DNA of 64,000 bases. Origin: Gammaproteobacteria bacterium (GTDB lineage Bacteria; Pseudomonadota; Gammaproteobacteria; Pseudomonadales; Pseudohongiellaceae). Position numbers and translations under genes: made by a program. Below, piece after piece: positions 52,283 to 62,500 of the stretch. Location: positions 221,387 to 285,386 of the forward strand of contig JAJFKE010000051.1 of the NCBI GenBank assembly GCA_021773355.1, in the 5' to 3' direction. Position 1 is the stretch's first letter; every line of letters starts with the position of its first letter. The notes below the pieces were generated by a model that saw nothing but the letters and a program-made list of their open reading frames with translations, was not told the origin of the DNA and did not search any database.

Positions 52283-53697
52283 TTAAAAATTTGTAGAGCA
52301 TCGCTAGTATTTTGAGACCGATGAATCCAACTGTTAAATAGCTTGAGCCATTCCACATCCCAGTTTGCCACTTTCTCAAAAATGAAATCGAAAAGGAATA
52401 TATGCTTTTGGCAGTGCCATGAAGTGGTTTTTGAAATATCGAATCTTTCATACCTGCTTAGATCGTCTATTATGTCTATTCCACAATATGGCAAATAGGC
52501 GCAATGTAAACAATCTTCATTAGTGTGATGGATTGCATTGAAGTTCAAGCGAGAAATTATTTCTCTATCTAAGCCTTTTTCCAAATTTCCGATACTTAAA
52601 TCAATCTGTCGAGTTCTCGATAGCATTCGAGATTCGTCAGTGGGAAATATAGTCCCATCATGATCAATTACGCAGTAATGACTAGCGTAGTTTGCGGGAG
52701 ATGCATAATCAACGAACCCTGATGCGCGATCAGCAAATATACTTCTAACTAAAGTTCCTAAATAAAATTCTTCAAAATAGTCATCTTTTGAAATTTTCAG
52801 AATATGATTCATCGCTTGGAGCCAAAACTTCTGCCAACTTTCTATTTGCTGACTTAGCTCCTTGTAAGATTTTCTCGCGAACCCTTGATAATTTACTGGT
52901 CGAAGAAAGATGCTTCTGAATCCGAGTGACCGATAGTAATCGATTACTTTCTCAGGATGGTCAATTTGGTCGGTTGCGATAGTAGGTAAGGCTGATAACT
53001 TGCTATGTCCGTAATTATCGATTACCCATTTGACGTTTTCAATTACAGCCTTAGAAACCGATGTGTCTTCGGTACGATTAGCGGTCATAGTACTTTCGGG
53101 ACCGTCTATAGAAGTGCTAATTACCAAATTACTTTTTTCCAGCAATTTGCGTAAATCGTCGCTAATGGTAACTAAATTAGTGCATATTACGAATTCCAGA
53201 TCAGTGAAATAGGATTCCGAAATTTCAATTATTCTTTCTAGTAAATCAATGCGTAAAGTTGGCTCGCCCCCCTGAAATTCAATTTTCATGCCGTTCGAAC
53301 CATTACTTTTAATAAAGCCGTCAAACATTTCTAAATTGTCTTCACTCCAGTCGAATCCTTTTGCGTTAATTGGAGCCCGAGAGACTTGGCAGTAGCTGCA
53401 AGATAAGTCGCAGCGCAGAGTGGGAATCACCATCAAATAGGACAGTTTCTCGGAGTCGCTTTTGGTAGCATTTCTAGTGTTTCTCAGTAGGCTCAGTAAT
53501 TTCCATTGTTCACTGTCCTCTACAATTATTGATTGCTGTTTCAGTGAGTCTATTTCACCAGATGACAATTCGTCATCGTAGAACCTGCTCATAAGGTCAT
53601 CTGAATAGAAGGAAAACTTACCTATTTCATTAGTTAAGAGTAATTTGTCTGAAACGTTCCTAAACCTGAAGGGGGTGAGGGTTGAGTTTTTATTCAT
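52279..53697 (-). CDS. hxsB: Hxs system radical SAM maturase HxsB
   Basis: 472 residues. The radical SAM core has Cys96, Cys100 and Cys103 (TLRCDLSCSYCQVSR), EFQGGEPTLRIDLLE and a C-terminal SPASM-like region with CLHCAYLPYCGIDII and a terminal CQKH. SPASM domains bind auxiliary clusters and occur in peptide-modifying enzymes. It overlaps hxsD by 8 bases. Confidence 0.9.
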   Translation of the reverse strand: MNKNSTLTPFRFRNVSDKLLLTNEIGKFSFYSDDLMSRFYDDELSSGEIDSLKQQSIIVEDSEQWKLLSLLRNTRNATKSDSEKLSYLMVIPTLRCDLSCSYCQVSRAPINAKGFDWSEDNLEMFDGFIKSNGSNGMKIEFQGGEPTLRIDLLERIIEISESYFTDLEFVICTNLVTISDDLRKLLEKSNLVISTSIDGPESTMTANRTEDTSVSKAVIENVKWVIDNYGHSKLSALPTIATDQIDHPEKVIDYYRSLGFRSIFLRPVNYQGFARKSYKELSQQIESWQKFWLQAMNHILKISKDDYFEEFYLGTLVRSIFADRASGFVDYASPANYASHYCVIDHDGTIFPTDESRMLSRTRQIDLSIGNLEKGLDREIISRLNFNAIHHTNEDCLHCAYLPYCGIDIIDDLSRYERFDISKTTSWHCQKHIFLFDFIFEKVANWDVEWLKLFNSWIHRSQNTSDALQIFK

Positions 53698-53956
53698 CAG
53701 AATACAACCATTTTCTGATAGACAGGGTGTCTAAATAGACCTTCTCTTTGTAAAGTTGATGAAATACATTTCTACGTATTTCCACTATTGATTCTTCTGC
53801 TAATTGCTTGTTAGTGGAAACGATTATCTCCGACTTACTTCGTGAGAAAACTATTTCTGGGAAAAGGTAAGATAGCCTAATAGTTGCACTATCAATCTGG
53901 CTGGAGAATTGCTCAGGAATAGTAAAAGTAACCGTATGTTCGTTCTCTATATTCAA
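53690..53956 (-). CDS. hxsD: Hxs system protein HxsD
   Basis: 88 residues from a TTG with GAGGG upstream. A small soluble protein of the size and place of HxsD (first gene of the hxsDBCA order). It contains VTFTIPEQFSSQIDSATIRL and ends with a Trp-Leu segment; the likely role is peptide recognition or delivery. Confidence 0.75.
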   Translation of the reverse strand: MNIENEHTVTFTIPEQFSSQIDSATIRLSYLFPEIVFSRSKSEIIVSTNKQLAEESIVEIRRNVFHQLYKEKVYLDTLSIRKWLYSDE

Positions 53957-54026
53957 AACATCGGACCCTCGAATGTACTATTGCTAGCTGAAGTCATTCC
54001 ATCGCTCAACAGGGTTGCTTGAACTC

Positions 54027-54043
54027 GGCATTCTTTGAATGCC
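54027..54043. other. Stem-loop upstream of hxsD
   Basis: GGCATTC-TTT-GAATGCC, a perfect 7-base stem with a 3-base loop, lies about 70 bases ahead of the hxsD start. No T run follows, so it is either a regulator site or a weak terminator of the upstream DUF350 gene. Confidence 0.4.
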
Positions 54044-54104
54044 ATACATCTAAGCTGTGACCAATGCTAATTCGCCCACAGCTTGTTCCTGTATTCTATT
54101 CCCG

Positions 54105-54320
54105 TTAGGAAATTGCAGAGGAAATGATAAGTGCTAAACCAATGAATACACTACCAAAGAGTATCGCTAAAGAAGTATTTTGGTCATCTTCGATTTCCTT
54201 GACTACTGAAAAAGGTGCAATTTTGACCATAACTATAAATGCTATAGCAAACACTACTATCCCAAATGACGTGTATATGGTTAGAGTAAGAAGATCGTTA
54301 AGCGCATTTGAAGGTTCCAT
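54105..54320 (-). CDS. DUF350-like small membrane protein
   Basis: 71 residues forming two membrane helices (LTIYTSFGIVVFAIAFIVMV and LAILFGSVFIGLALIISSAI) linked by VKEIEDDQNTS. The second-helix pattern with the acidic-Asn approach resembles one half of DUF350 proteins, which usually hold two such halves. It lies upstream of the hxs operon on the same strand. Confidence 0.6.
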   Translation of the reverse strand: MEPSNALNDLLTLTIYTSFGIVVFAIAFIVMVKIAPFSVVKEIEDDQNTSLAILFGSVFIGLALIISSAIS

Positions 54321-54512
54321 TACTAGCTCCTTATTGTTGTTCTTAAGACTCGCTAAAAATTGGTTGATTTCAATGGTTCGGGGTTAGATTAGCAGATAAT
54401 AAGAGGATTCCCACCAAATTTATCGGAATACTGCCTATAAGACATATAAAAGCCGTAATTGGGTTGATTTTCTTATGGGAGTGAAAGTTACGAAGCTTTA
54501 GCCACAGGCAAT

Positions 54513-54692
54513 CTAGTAATCTTTCCCGCCAGCAATACTTCTTAGTAAGACTAAAGATGCACGAGCACCGTTTTCGAGAAGTTCTTCATCTTCGAAGGAT
54601 TCACTTGATCGACTTGCTTCTTCTATGTGATTTAAGTTGGTCGTCACGAATAGATTTAATACTTGGATATAGAAGTCGTTCTGTCTGTTATC
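54513..54692 (-). pseudogene. Remnant reading frame truncated by the IS481-like element
   Basis: A frame whose upstream codons fall inside the IS end and whose last 45 codons (NHIEEASRSSESFEDEELLE then NGARASLVLLRSIAGGKDY) look like a real protein tail. Probably the 3' end of a gene cut by the insertion. No family recognised. Confidence 0.4.
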
Positions 54693-55672
54693 CGACTTTG
54701 GCTGACAGTGAAATTTCATCCTAACATACGTTGTTTAAGTTTTTCATAAGGTGTTTTCCCCATATGAGCAGAATGAGGTCTCAGGAAGTTATAGTAGTCC
54801 TCCCACTGAGCGAGTTTCTTCCGGAGATTAACATCACCGGTATACTCCAGGATTTGGTAGAATTCACGCTGATCCGTTAGATGAGATCTCTCCACTTTAC
54901 CGTTTAATCGTGGTGTCGCGGGTTTGATATAAACATGCAACATCCCTAGGTCAGCAATGTGCCAGTGAAACTTAGTTTGGAATTCATGGCCATTGTCTGT
55001 TCGTATCGTTTTTATCCTGAAGGGAAATTTACTCACTACATAATTAGTGAAATCAATAGAGCTGGCTTGTGTGCTGGTTGTAGATTTTGAGAGCCCTGAT
55101 TCGCGTGCAATCATCAATGGCCGTGTATTGGTATCGTTTGATGCGTCTTCCAATTTTGTCCTTAAAAAATGAAAACTTAACATCCACTTGAACGTGATGC
55201 CCAGGCACTCTTTTTTCGTATCGTTTAAATTTACTACGTGAACGTTTCTTAATGTTTTCAGGAAGTCTGTTTAGTTTGTTTCTGACTAAAACATTGTAAC
55301 AACCATTACGAGATAACTTGATATTGTGATAGCGCTGAAGATGCCACACGATCATATCTGGGCCAAAATGATAGGTAGTTCTCCAATAAACGACTTTCTC
55401 CTCTATGGCTTTAGGGACGCGTAATTTGTGATTTTCCGGGCAAGGACGACTATCAATTAGTCCTTTTTCTCCATGGGATTCATACGCTCGTCTCCACGTA
55501 TAAAAGGTTTCTCGACATATCCCGAAATAACGGCATGTCTTGGCAATATTGCCGATCTCTTTTGCATGATCTAGTACTTTCAACTTTCTGGAAATATCGT
55601 GCTCTGCTCTCCGGTTCATTGCTCTCGACTCCTGTATAGGTAAATAACAGTATAAACTGTCTACCTAAGTCG
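54693..55672 (-). mobile_element. IS481-like insertion sequence, 980 bp
   Basis: Terminal inverted repeats of about 17 bases are at 54693-54709 (CGACTTTGGCTGACAGT) and 55656-55672 (reverse complement CGACTTAGGTAGACAGT), 14 of 17 matching. Between them lies one transposase gene in two frames. I see no clear target duplication. Confidence 0.75.
54716..55619 (-). pseudogene. IS481-family transposase, frameshifted
   Basis: The first frame (55619-55053) encodes the helix-turn-helix part and the start of the DDE domain (HHVQVDVKFSF, with YTAIDDCTRIRALKIYN). The second frame (to 54716) carries TIRTDNGHEFQTKFHWH and the end (GKVERSHLTDQREF, PYEKLKQRMLG). Adding one CA dinucleotide at the CACACA run near 55075 would join them as QHTQASSIDF. 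It is thus either inactive or rescued by slippage at that repeat. Confidence 0.85.
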
Positions 55673-56004
55673 AGATTTTTATAGACTGTAGCAACAACTT
55701 AGAACGGATACAATGACTAGTTGGCATTCATCTTATTGATATTAAACAATATTAAATGATGCAGACTAAACTACATCAACGTAGATTAAACTCAGGACAA
55801 TAGGACTACTACTCGATAGTTGAATTTTCAAGGCACATTATTTGTGGGATTTATCCTACAGACATCGTGGGAATGAATCTGGTAGTTTGTGGGAAAAGTA
55901 TTACGCAGAGAAGGAAAATACCGGACTCAATCCTGATCGATTAATAAGGCTGAAAAAAGACACAACTCGTCACCAAAATTCTAACTATCTATCGGAGCAA
56001 CAAA
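55673..56004. other. Gene-free stretch
   Basis: AT-rich sequence between the IS481-like element and a secreted-protein gene. A reading frame from 55842 runs into the next gene and lacks a ribosome binding site. I see no RNA gene or strong dyad. Confidence 0.5.
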
Positions 56005-56397
56005 ATGATGAAAAAAATAGTAACGATACTGGGAGCTATGCTCCTTTCTACTCAGGCATTCGCTGGACCAACATTCAATATTGATGCTATTTCGAATATG
56101 TACAACTTAGGTAGCAGCGGCGGCGAAACATACATGTATATTTATCCAACGGCAGCGGTAGATTGTAACGGGACCATGAGTACCGAAATAAAAGTAAGTT
56201 TTGGAACTTATTACACTTCAGCAAATTTCGAAATACCTTCAAGATTTCCTAACTTCACGATGATTGTGAATGCGGCGCAAAATGCATGGTTAGTAGAAGT
56301 TACAACTGTTGGATCGAGTATTTTTTATTTTAATGGTACAGATTGCATACTGAATCTAACGCATGCTTCAACGCCTCTCAAATTTTATTTCCAATAA
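56005..56397 (+). CDS. Secreted hypothetical protein
   Basis: 130 residues. A clear signal peptide (MMKKIVTILGAMLLSTQAFA) is followed by a beta-rich mature domain of about 110 residues with Cys in AVDCNGTM and TDCILN that could form a disulfide. A weak CGGAG precedes the ATG. Family not recognised. It precedes the RHS-type gene by 180 bases. Confidence 0.65.
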   Translation: MMKKIVTILGAMLLSTQAFAGPTFNIDAISNMYNLGSSGGETYMYIYPTAAVDCNGTMSTEIKVSFGTYYTSANFEIPSRFPNFTMIVNAAQNAWLVEVTTVGSSIFYFNGTDCILNLTHASTPLKFYFQ

Positions 56398-56577
56398 CAG
56401 CAGAAGCTAATTAATAGCATCTTTCTCTGTGTATACGACCGACCGCAAACGTAAGTCCGATTTTCGATCAGTGCTCGCTTTGATCGCTCTGCCATTCGCT
56501 TAGTTCTATGCCGTTAATAGGATTGTGATTTTTTTTAATTATCTCAATATGCGCTACTCAAAAAAGGTAGGGAGCAA

Positions 56578-59500
56578 ATGAATTCACCATCACCAATCAA
56601 TGGAAAACTTCTTGTAGGCGCTCTGCTGTTCTTTGTGACTCTCTTGTTTACGCAAGCTACCTCATTGGCTGCCGAAGCGGGCATGAAACAGTTCCTTCTA
56701 GACTTGCTTAGTGAAAGCAGTCCATCAGGACCTGATTTCGATGGCGACGGCATCCCCGATGCTCTAGACCCTGATGATGACAACGATGGCATTCCAGATG
56801 TCTACGAATTATCTATCAACTTTAACCCTATGAACGCAGCCGACGGCGCCATGGATGAAGATGGCGATGGCGCAAGTAATGCTGAAGAATATCTTGCTCA
56901 AAGTGACATATTCGATTTTTTCGATTGCGGTGGATCTACCTGCACTTACGACCCGCAACCTACACCAAACCAAATTACAGTCCCACCGGCAGATTCAATC
57001 TCCGACGCAGTAGGAGCAATAGCCGGCAAGCTAAATGTCAATAACAGCGGCAGCGTTAGCTACACCATTCCACTAACTACACCTGTGGGCATAGCAGGTC
57101 TGGCACCCAATTTGGCGCTGAGTTACAACAGCGGTGCTGGCAATGGAGTACTCGGTCTCGGCTGGTCGATGTCAAGCATGTCTGTGATTAGAAGATGCCC
57201 TCAGACTCTCGTGCAAGACGGCAATGCAGAGGAAGTAGAATTTGATTCTGATGATCGGTTTTGTCTTGATGGACAACGCCTCGTTCTGAAAAATCCAACT
57301 GACACTTACGGCGCACCTGGCATCGAATACAGAACTGAAATCGATAGCGATCGAAAGATAATTTCTTATGGTACTCAAGGAAATGGGCCTTACTCCTTTA
57401 AAGTTTGGGATGATGATGGATCAGTTTCGACCTACGGAGATACGCCGGATTCTCGCTTACGACCGCCTGGCTCAGGTAGTTCAGCCTTACTTTGGGCGCG
57501 AAACGACGTAAAAGATGCTACTAGTGTTAAGGCAGCCAATCAGTACAGCAATCGTATAAGCTACTCCTACCTCATCGATGCGGCTGAATTTAAGCTAGAC
57601 AAGATCGAATATGCCTATGCAGGCGCCTACAGCAACTCTCCACCAGAAGCAGTAATTCAGTTTCACTACGAAATTCGCCCAGACACTTCTACAACCTTCC
57701 GCCACGGTACAAGCTTCAGAGTAACCAATCGCCTTAGCAGCATCGATGTTAAGAATGAAGGAATCACTGTAAGAACCTATGACCTCAAATACCTCGATGA
57801 ACAAATATCGGCCGGTGATAACAAGGCCAGCAAACTTGCAGCCATAAGTGAATGCCGAGGGTCCGTGTGTCTTCCCGATACAGAGTTTACGTGGTCCGAT
57901 GCCAGTATCGATTTCGGTTTTGAATCCACTTCAACAGCGCTAAGCGGATTCACTGGATATATGCAGCATGCGGCCAGTTCTACATTCAGCCCCATGGATA
58001 CCTCAAGCAGTATTACTGCCAACATCAACGGCGATGGCAATCGTGATCTAATTTGGATGGAACCCTATTCGAATAAATACCGCTTTCGCATAGCAACTTC
58101 AAATGGCGTGACCTTATCAACCGATTCCTATGCCTCCGATCAATTCGAAAAAATCTACGGCTGGTCGGTAACCGATTACGATCAAGACGGTTACAGTGAT
58201 TTTCTTGTCGTCACAGTCGACAATAGTGTTGAAACACTACGATTGTTTTTGAACGAAGACCAGGGTGGTGGTGTGCGCGGATATGACGTAACACCTATCA
58301 CCTTGATAAGTGACCTCAACTACACGATGGGAACATTAAATCTGGAAAGAGCCGCGTTCTCAGACATCAACAACGATGGCCTTTTGGATATAACCTACAA
58401 CGGTAAATATCGCCTTCTAGAAGATGATGCACTCGAAGTAAATGGTGCCTACAAATTCGGTTCCGAAACCGCTTTTGATCAAACCGCTATAGATGCTGTG
58501 GCACTTACCGTCTACCAGTCCTCCGCCTTTCAAGTGGACGTCAATACTATTGGCTATACATTCTTAGGCATTGGAATAGACCAAATGCGCATAGGTGCCG
58601 ACTTCAATGGTGATGGTCTCGCCGATGCGATAGCACCCATGGTGCATGAGAACTGCACGAACTGCGAAACCATTGCCGCACAACTCATATTGCTGTCAGA
58701 TGGCGCTGGTGGCTACACAAGCTTTGATTACTTCACCATTGATGATGACTACAGCATCGCTGACCTAAACCGAGACGGTCTCCCTGATATTCTTTGCGGC
58801 AACGGCGTTATTGAATTTAACAACGGCACCGCACTCGAGGCAGGGATAACAAGCCCAGGTATCACGGGGCATATGATGCACAGTTTAATCGACTACAACC
58901 TCGATGGGTTTAGCGATTTCGTCTACAAAGAAGATGGAACAACCGCCCTAAAAGTTCTGCTCTGGGAAGGTAGCTACTACCCGCTGTCAGACAACCACTT
59001 TGCAGACCCAGCTACAGAAGCAATAACCATCGCTAACACTAACTATACCGAAGCTTACGGCCCCGCAGGTTCCTTCTTCGACATCAACGGTGACGGCCTG
59101 CTGGACTATGTAAACTTCAGCACCGGCGTCTATCTAGGCGAAGACGCTTCCACTACCGGCAATAGCACCAAGGCTTATAACCTCGTTACCAAAATTACTG
59201 ATGGCTTAGGCAATGAAAAGTCCATCGAGTACAAACCACTCACAGACAACACTATCTACACTCGCGAATCTGATGCAGTAGATCTTGACTGGGGTGAAGT
59301 CGTGTTCGACTTTATCTCCCCGCGCTATGTAGCGAGCGAAGTCACCAACGCCGTGCCTGCCTATGACGAGCAGACTAGCGGGTTTAATATCAACGCCAAC
59401 AGCTCTGTTTCTTACACCTACGAAGGCTTAAAAACTCAACCTGCAGGTCGCGGGTCTTTAGGCTTCCACGTAACTTCTATAACGGATGAGCAGACGGGCA

Positions 59501-62500
59501 TCACTACAAAAAACACATTCTTGCAGGAATTTCCGTTTACCGGCTTGTTGAAGAAAACCGAAACCTTTGTGCCCAACAATGCGACTGCGCTGAATGAAAC
59601 CAATTTCACCTATACAAAATTGGCAAACCTGAATGGTGCGAATGCTGTACCACTGCGCCCGGTGTTAACCCAATCTGTTACGAATAACCAAGCGGCAGAC
59701 ACTATTACCGCAAGCAGCCAAGTCACTATTTCCGGCGTGCTCAACACTGTTACAACGTTATTCGAGAACTACGATGCCTATGGAAATGTGGGCAAGACAA
59801 CTGCCACAATCACTGGTGACGGCACTACCTACAGCACAGTTTCGGAAAACACCTACAGCAACGACAGCAGCAGGTGGTATATCGGCCGTGTGCTTACCAC
59901 CAAAGTAACAACCTCACAGACCGGTTCGCCAAATGTGGTACGTGAAGCAGCATTTACCTATGACAACACAACCGGTTTGCTCGCTACCGAGGTTCAAGAG
60001 CCAAATGTTGCTCTCTACACTCTCACAACAACCTATCTACGGGACAGTTTTGGCAATCGCCTCCGTGCTACGGAATCCGGTAGCGGCGTCACCTCGCGCT
60101 ATACGCGGGTTGAGTACGATGCCTACGGTCGATACATCGATAAGGTATATAACTCCTTGGAGCAGTTGGTTTCTCAGGTGATTTCACGTGATGCATTCGG
60201 TCAGCCTACAGTAACCTCCAATATCAATGGCGTTCAAACTTATACGGGTTACGGGACGCTAGGCCGTCAGTATTTTGAAGGCAATGACAGCGGCAGTAGC
60301 AGTCAGACGGAAATTCGCTCCTGTGCCTCAGTCACCTGTCCCACCGGCGCCAGCTACAGAGAACGCAATTTCGCGGCGGACGGCAGTGAGGCCTTTGTCT
60401 TCTACGACAATCTCGCGCGCCCTATCCAGCAACAGGTTAAAGGCTTCGATGGACTGCTGACCAGCACTGACATTCAATACGATAGATCCGGTCGCCTGCG
60501 CTTCAGCTCAAACCCCTACCTGCCCTCTTCTACTGTATTGTGGACAGGCAGAGAATACGACATTCTTGGCCGAGCCACTAAAGTCACAGACCCCGCCAAT
60601 AACGTCTCCAGCAGCGGCTATGCACGGCATACCAACGGCAGCTTCGTAGGCATGGAACTGACTGCAACTAACGCCGAAGGCCAGGTGAAAACATCCATCA
60701 GCAATGGCCGTGGTCTGGCTGACGAGATCACCGATGATCTGGGCGGCCGCATAGGTTACGAATACGACGCCCGAGGTAATCTAACTAAACTAATTTCCAA
60801 GGGCACAACAGGCACACCGCTTAATATAGAATCGGTTATTAGCTATGATTTGTTGGGCAGACGCAGCAGTCTCGATGATCCTGATCAAGGCATCTGGAAC
60901 TACGAGTACAGCCGGTTTGGCGAAATGACTAAACAGACAAATGCACTCAATCAAAGCAGTACCATGGGCTACGACGCGCTAGGTCGCATTATCAGTCGCC
61001 TGGACAAAGAATCCGACGGCACAACCGTCGAAGGTAGTGCTACGTGGGGCTATATCGCATCAGGCAATGGTCTCGGGCAGCTCGATACGGTATCGGACAG
61101 CGTCAACGACTATGCGAAGGTTTTTAACTACGACAATCTTGGCCGCGTCATTCAGACCTATACCGAATTAGGTGTAAATGCCGCCGATGGCACGTTTAAC
61201 GAATATGTTACCTATGATGCCATAGGTCGCCAATTCCAGCAGATTGATGCAACTAACCACGGTATGCAGTTCACCTATAACAGCAATGGCTATATGGAGA
61301 AGATTCTGGAAGCCACCGACACGGCGAAGGAATACTACAAGGTAGAAGGCATCGATGCCTGGGGCAATGTCTCTCAGGCCAAGTTGGGCAATGGGCTGAC
61401 CGAGCAGCGTACTTTTCATGCCGAAACTGGCCTGCCGAATCGTGTATTGGTTACCAATCCCCTAGCACAGGAGATTCAGGACAACCTCTATACCTTTAAC
61501 AAGATCGGCATACTGACGAATCGTGATCGACTGATCGAATCCAACAGCACTACCCTGTCGGAGACGTTTCATTACGACGAGTTGAATCGGCTTACACAGG
61601 CTAGTGCGACAGGATTGCCTTCGCAGACGTTTAGTTACGATATCACTGGCAATATGCTAACCAAGTCTGACGTGGGCACTTATACCTATGGGGCTGGAGG
61701 GGCTGGTCCGCATGCTGTGACTGGTGCCGGTGGTGATACTTACACCTATGATGCCGCGGGCAATATGCTTACTGGTGGTGGGCGTACCGTTACTTACAAT
61801 ACTTTCCGTAAGCCTACTCAGTTGGTTAAGGGTGGTCACACTACTTCTTTTGAATATGGGCCGGATCGAGCGCGGTATAAGCGTGTGGATACTGATGGTA
61901 CGACTACCAAAACCACGCTGTATGTGGGTAATGTAGAATTGATCTCTCATAGTGGTGGGGCGTCGGAAAGTAAGCGGTATATAGCCGATGTTGCTGTGGT
62001 GACGGATACTAGTACCAGTAGTCATAGTGAGCATTACACGCATAAGGATAGCTTGGGCTCTACGGATGTGATTACTAATGCGGTTGGTGCGGTGGTTACT
62101 GAGATGAGTTTTGATGCGTTTGGTATGCGGAGGAACTTGTTGACGCTTGCTGATTTGTTGTCAGGGGACTATAACACGCTGAATGATTTCACTACTCGCG
62201 GGTTTACTGGGCATGAGATGTTGGATGAGGTGGGTGTTATTCATATGAATGGGCGGGTTTATGATGCTAATCTTGGCCGGTTTATGAGTGCGGACCCGGT
62301 TGTGCAGGATATGAGTAATGTGCAGAATTTGAATCGGTATTCTTATGTATTGAATAGTCCGTTGAGTTTTACAGATTCTACGGGTCTAAGACTAGATCCT
62401 TTCGAAGGAGGGGGATTTGGCGGAGAGCTTTGGGGATTTAACCCTGGCTTCAATCTCGAAAACTTTTTTGGCCCTCCTCAGGACTTCATTCCAGGAAATG

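Noticed and set aside
55842..56084. Forward frame of 80 residues ahead of the secreted protein
   Set aside because: It overlaps the better-supported signal-peptide gene and lacks a ribosome binding site.
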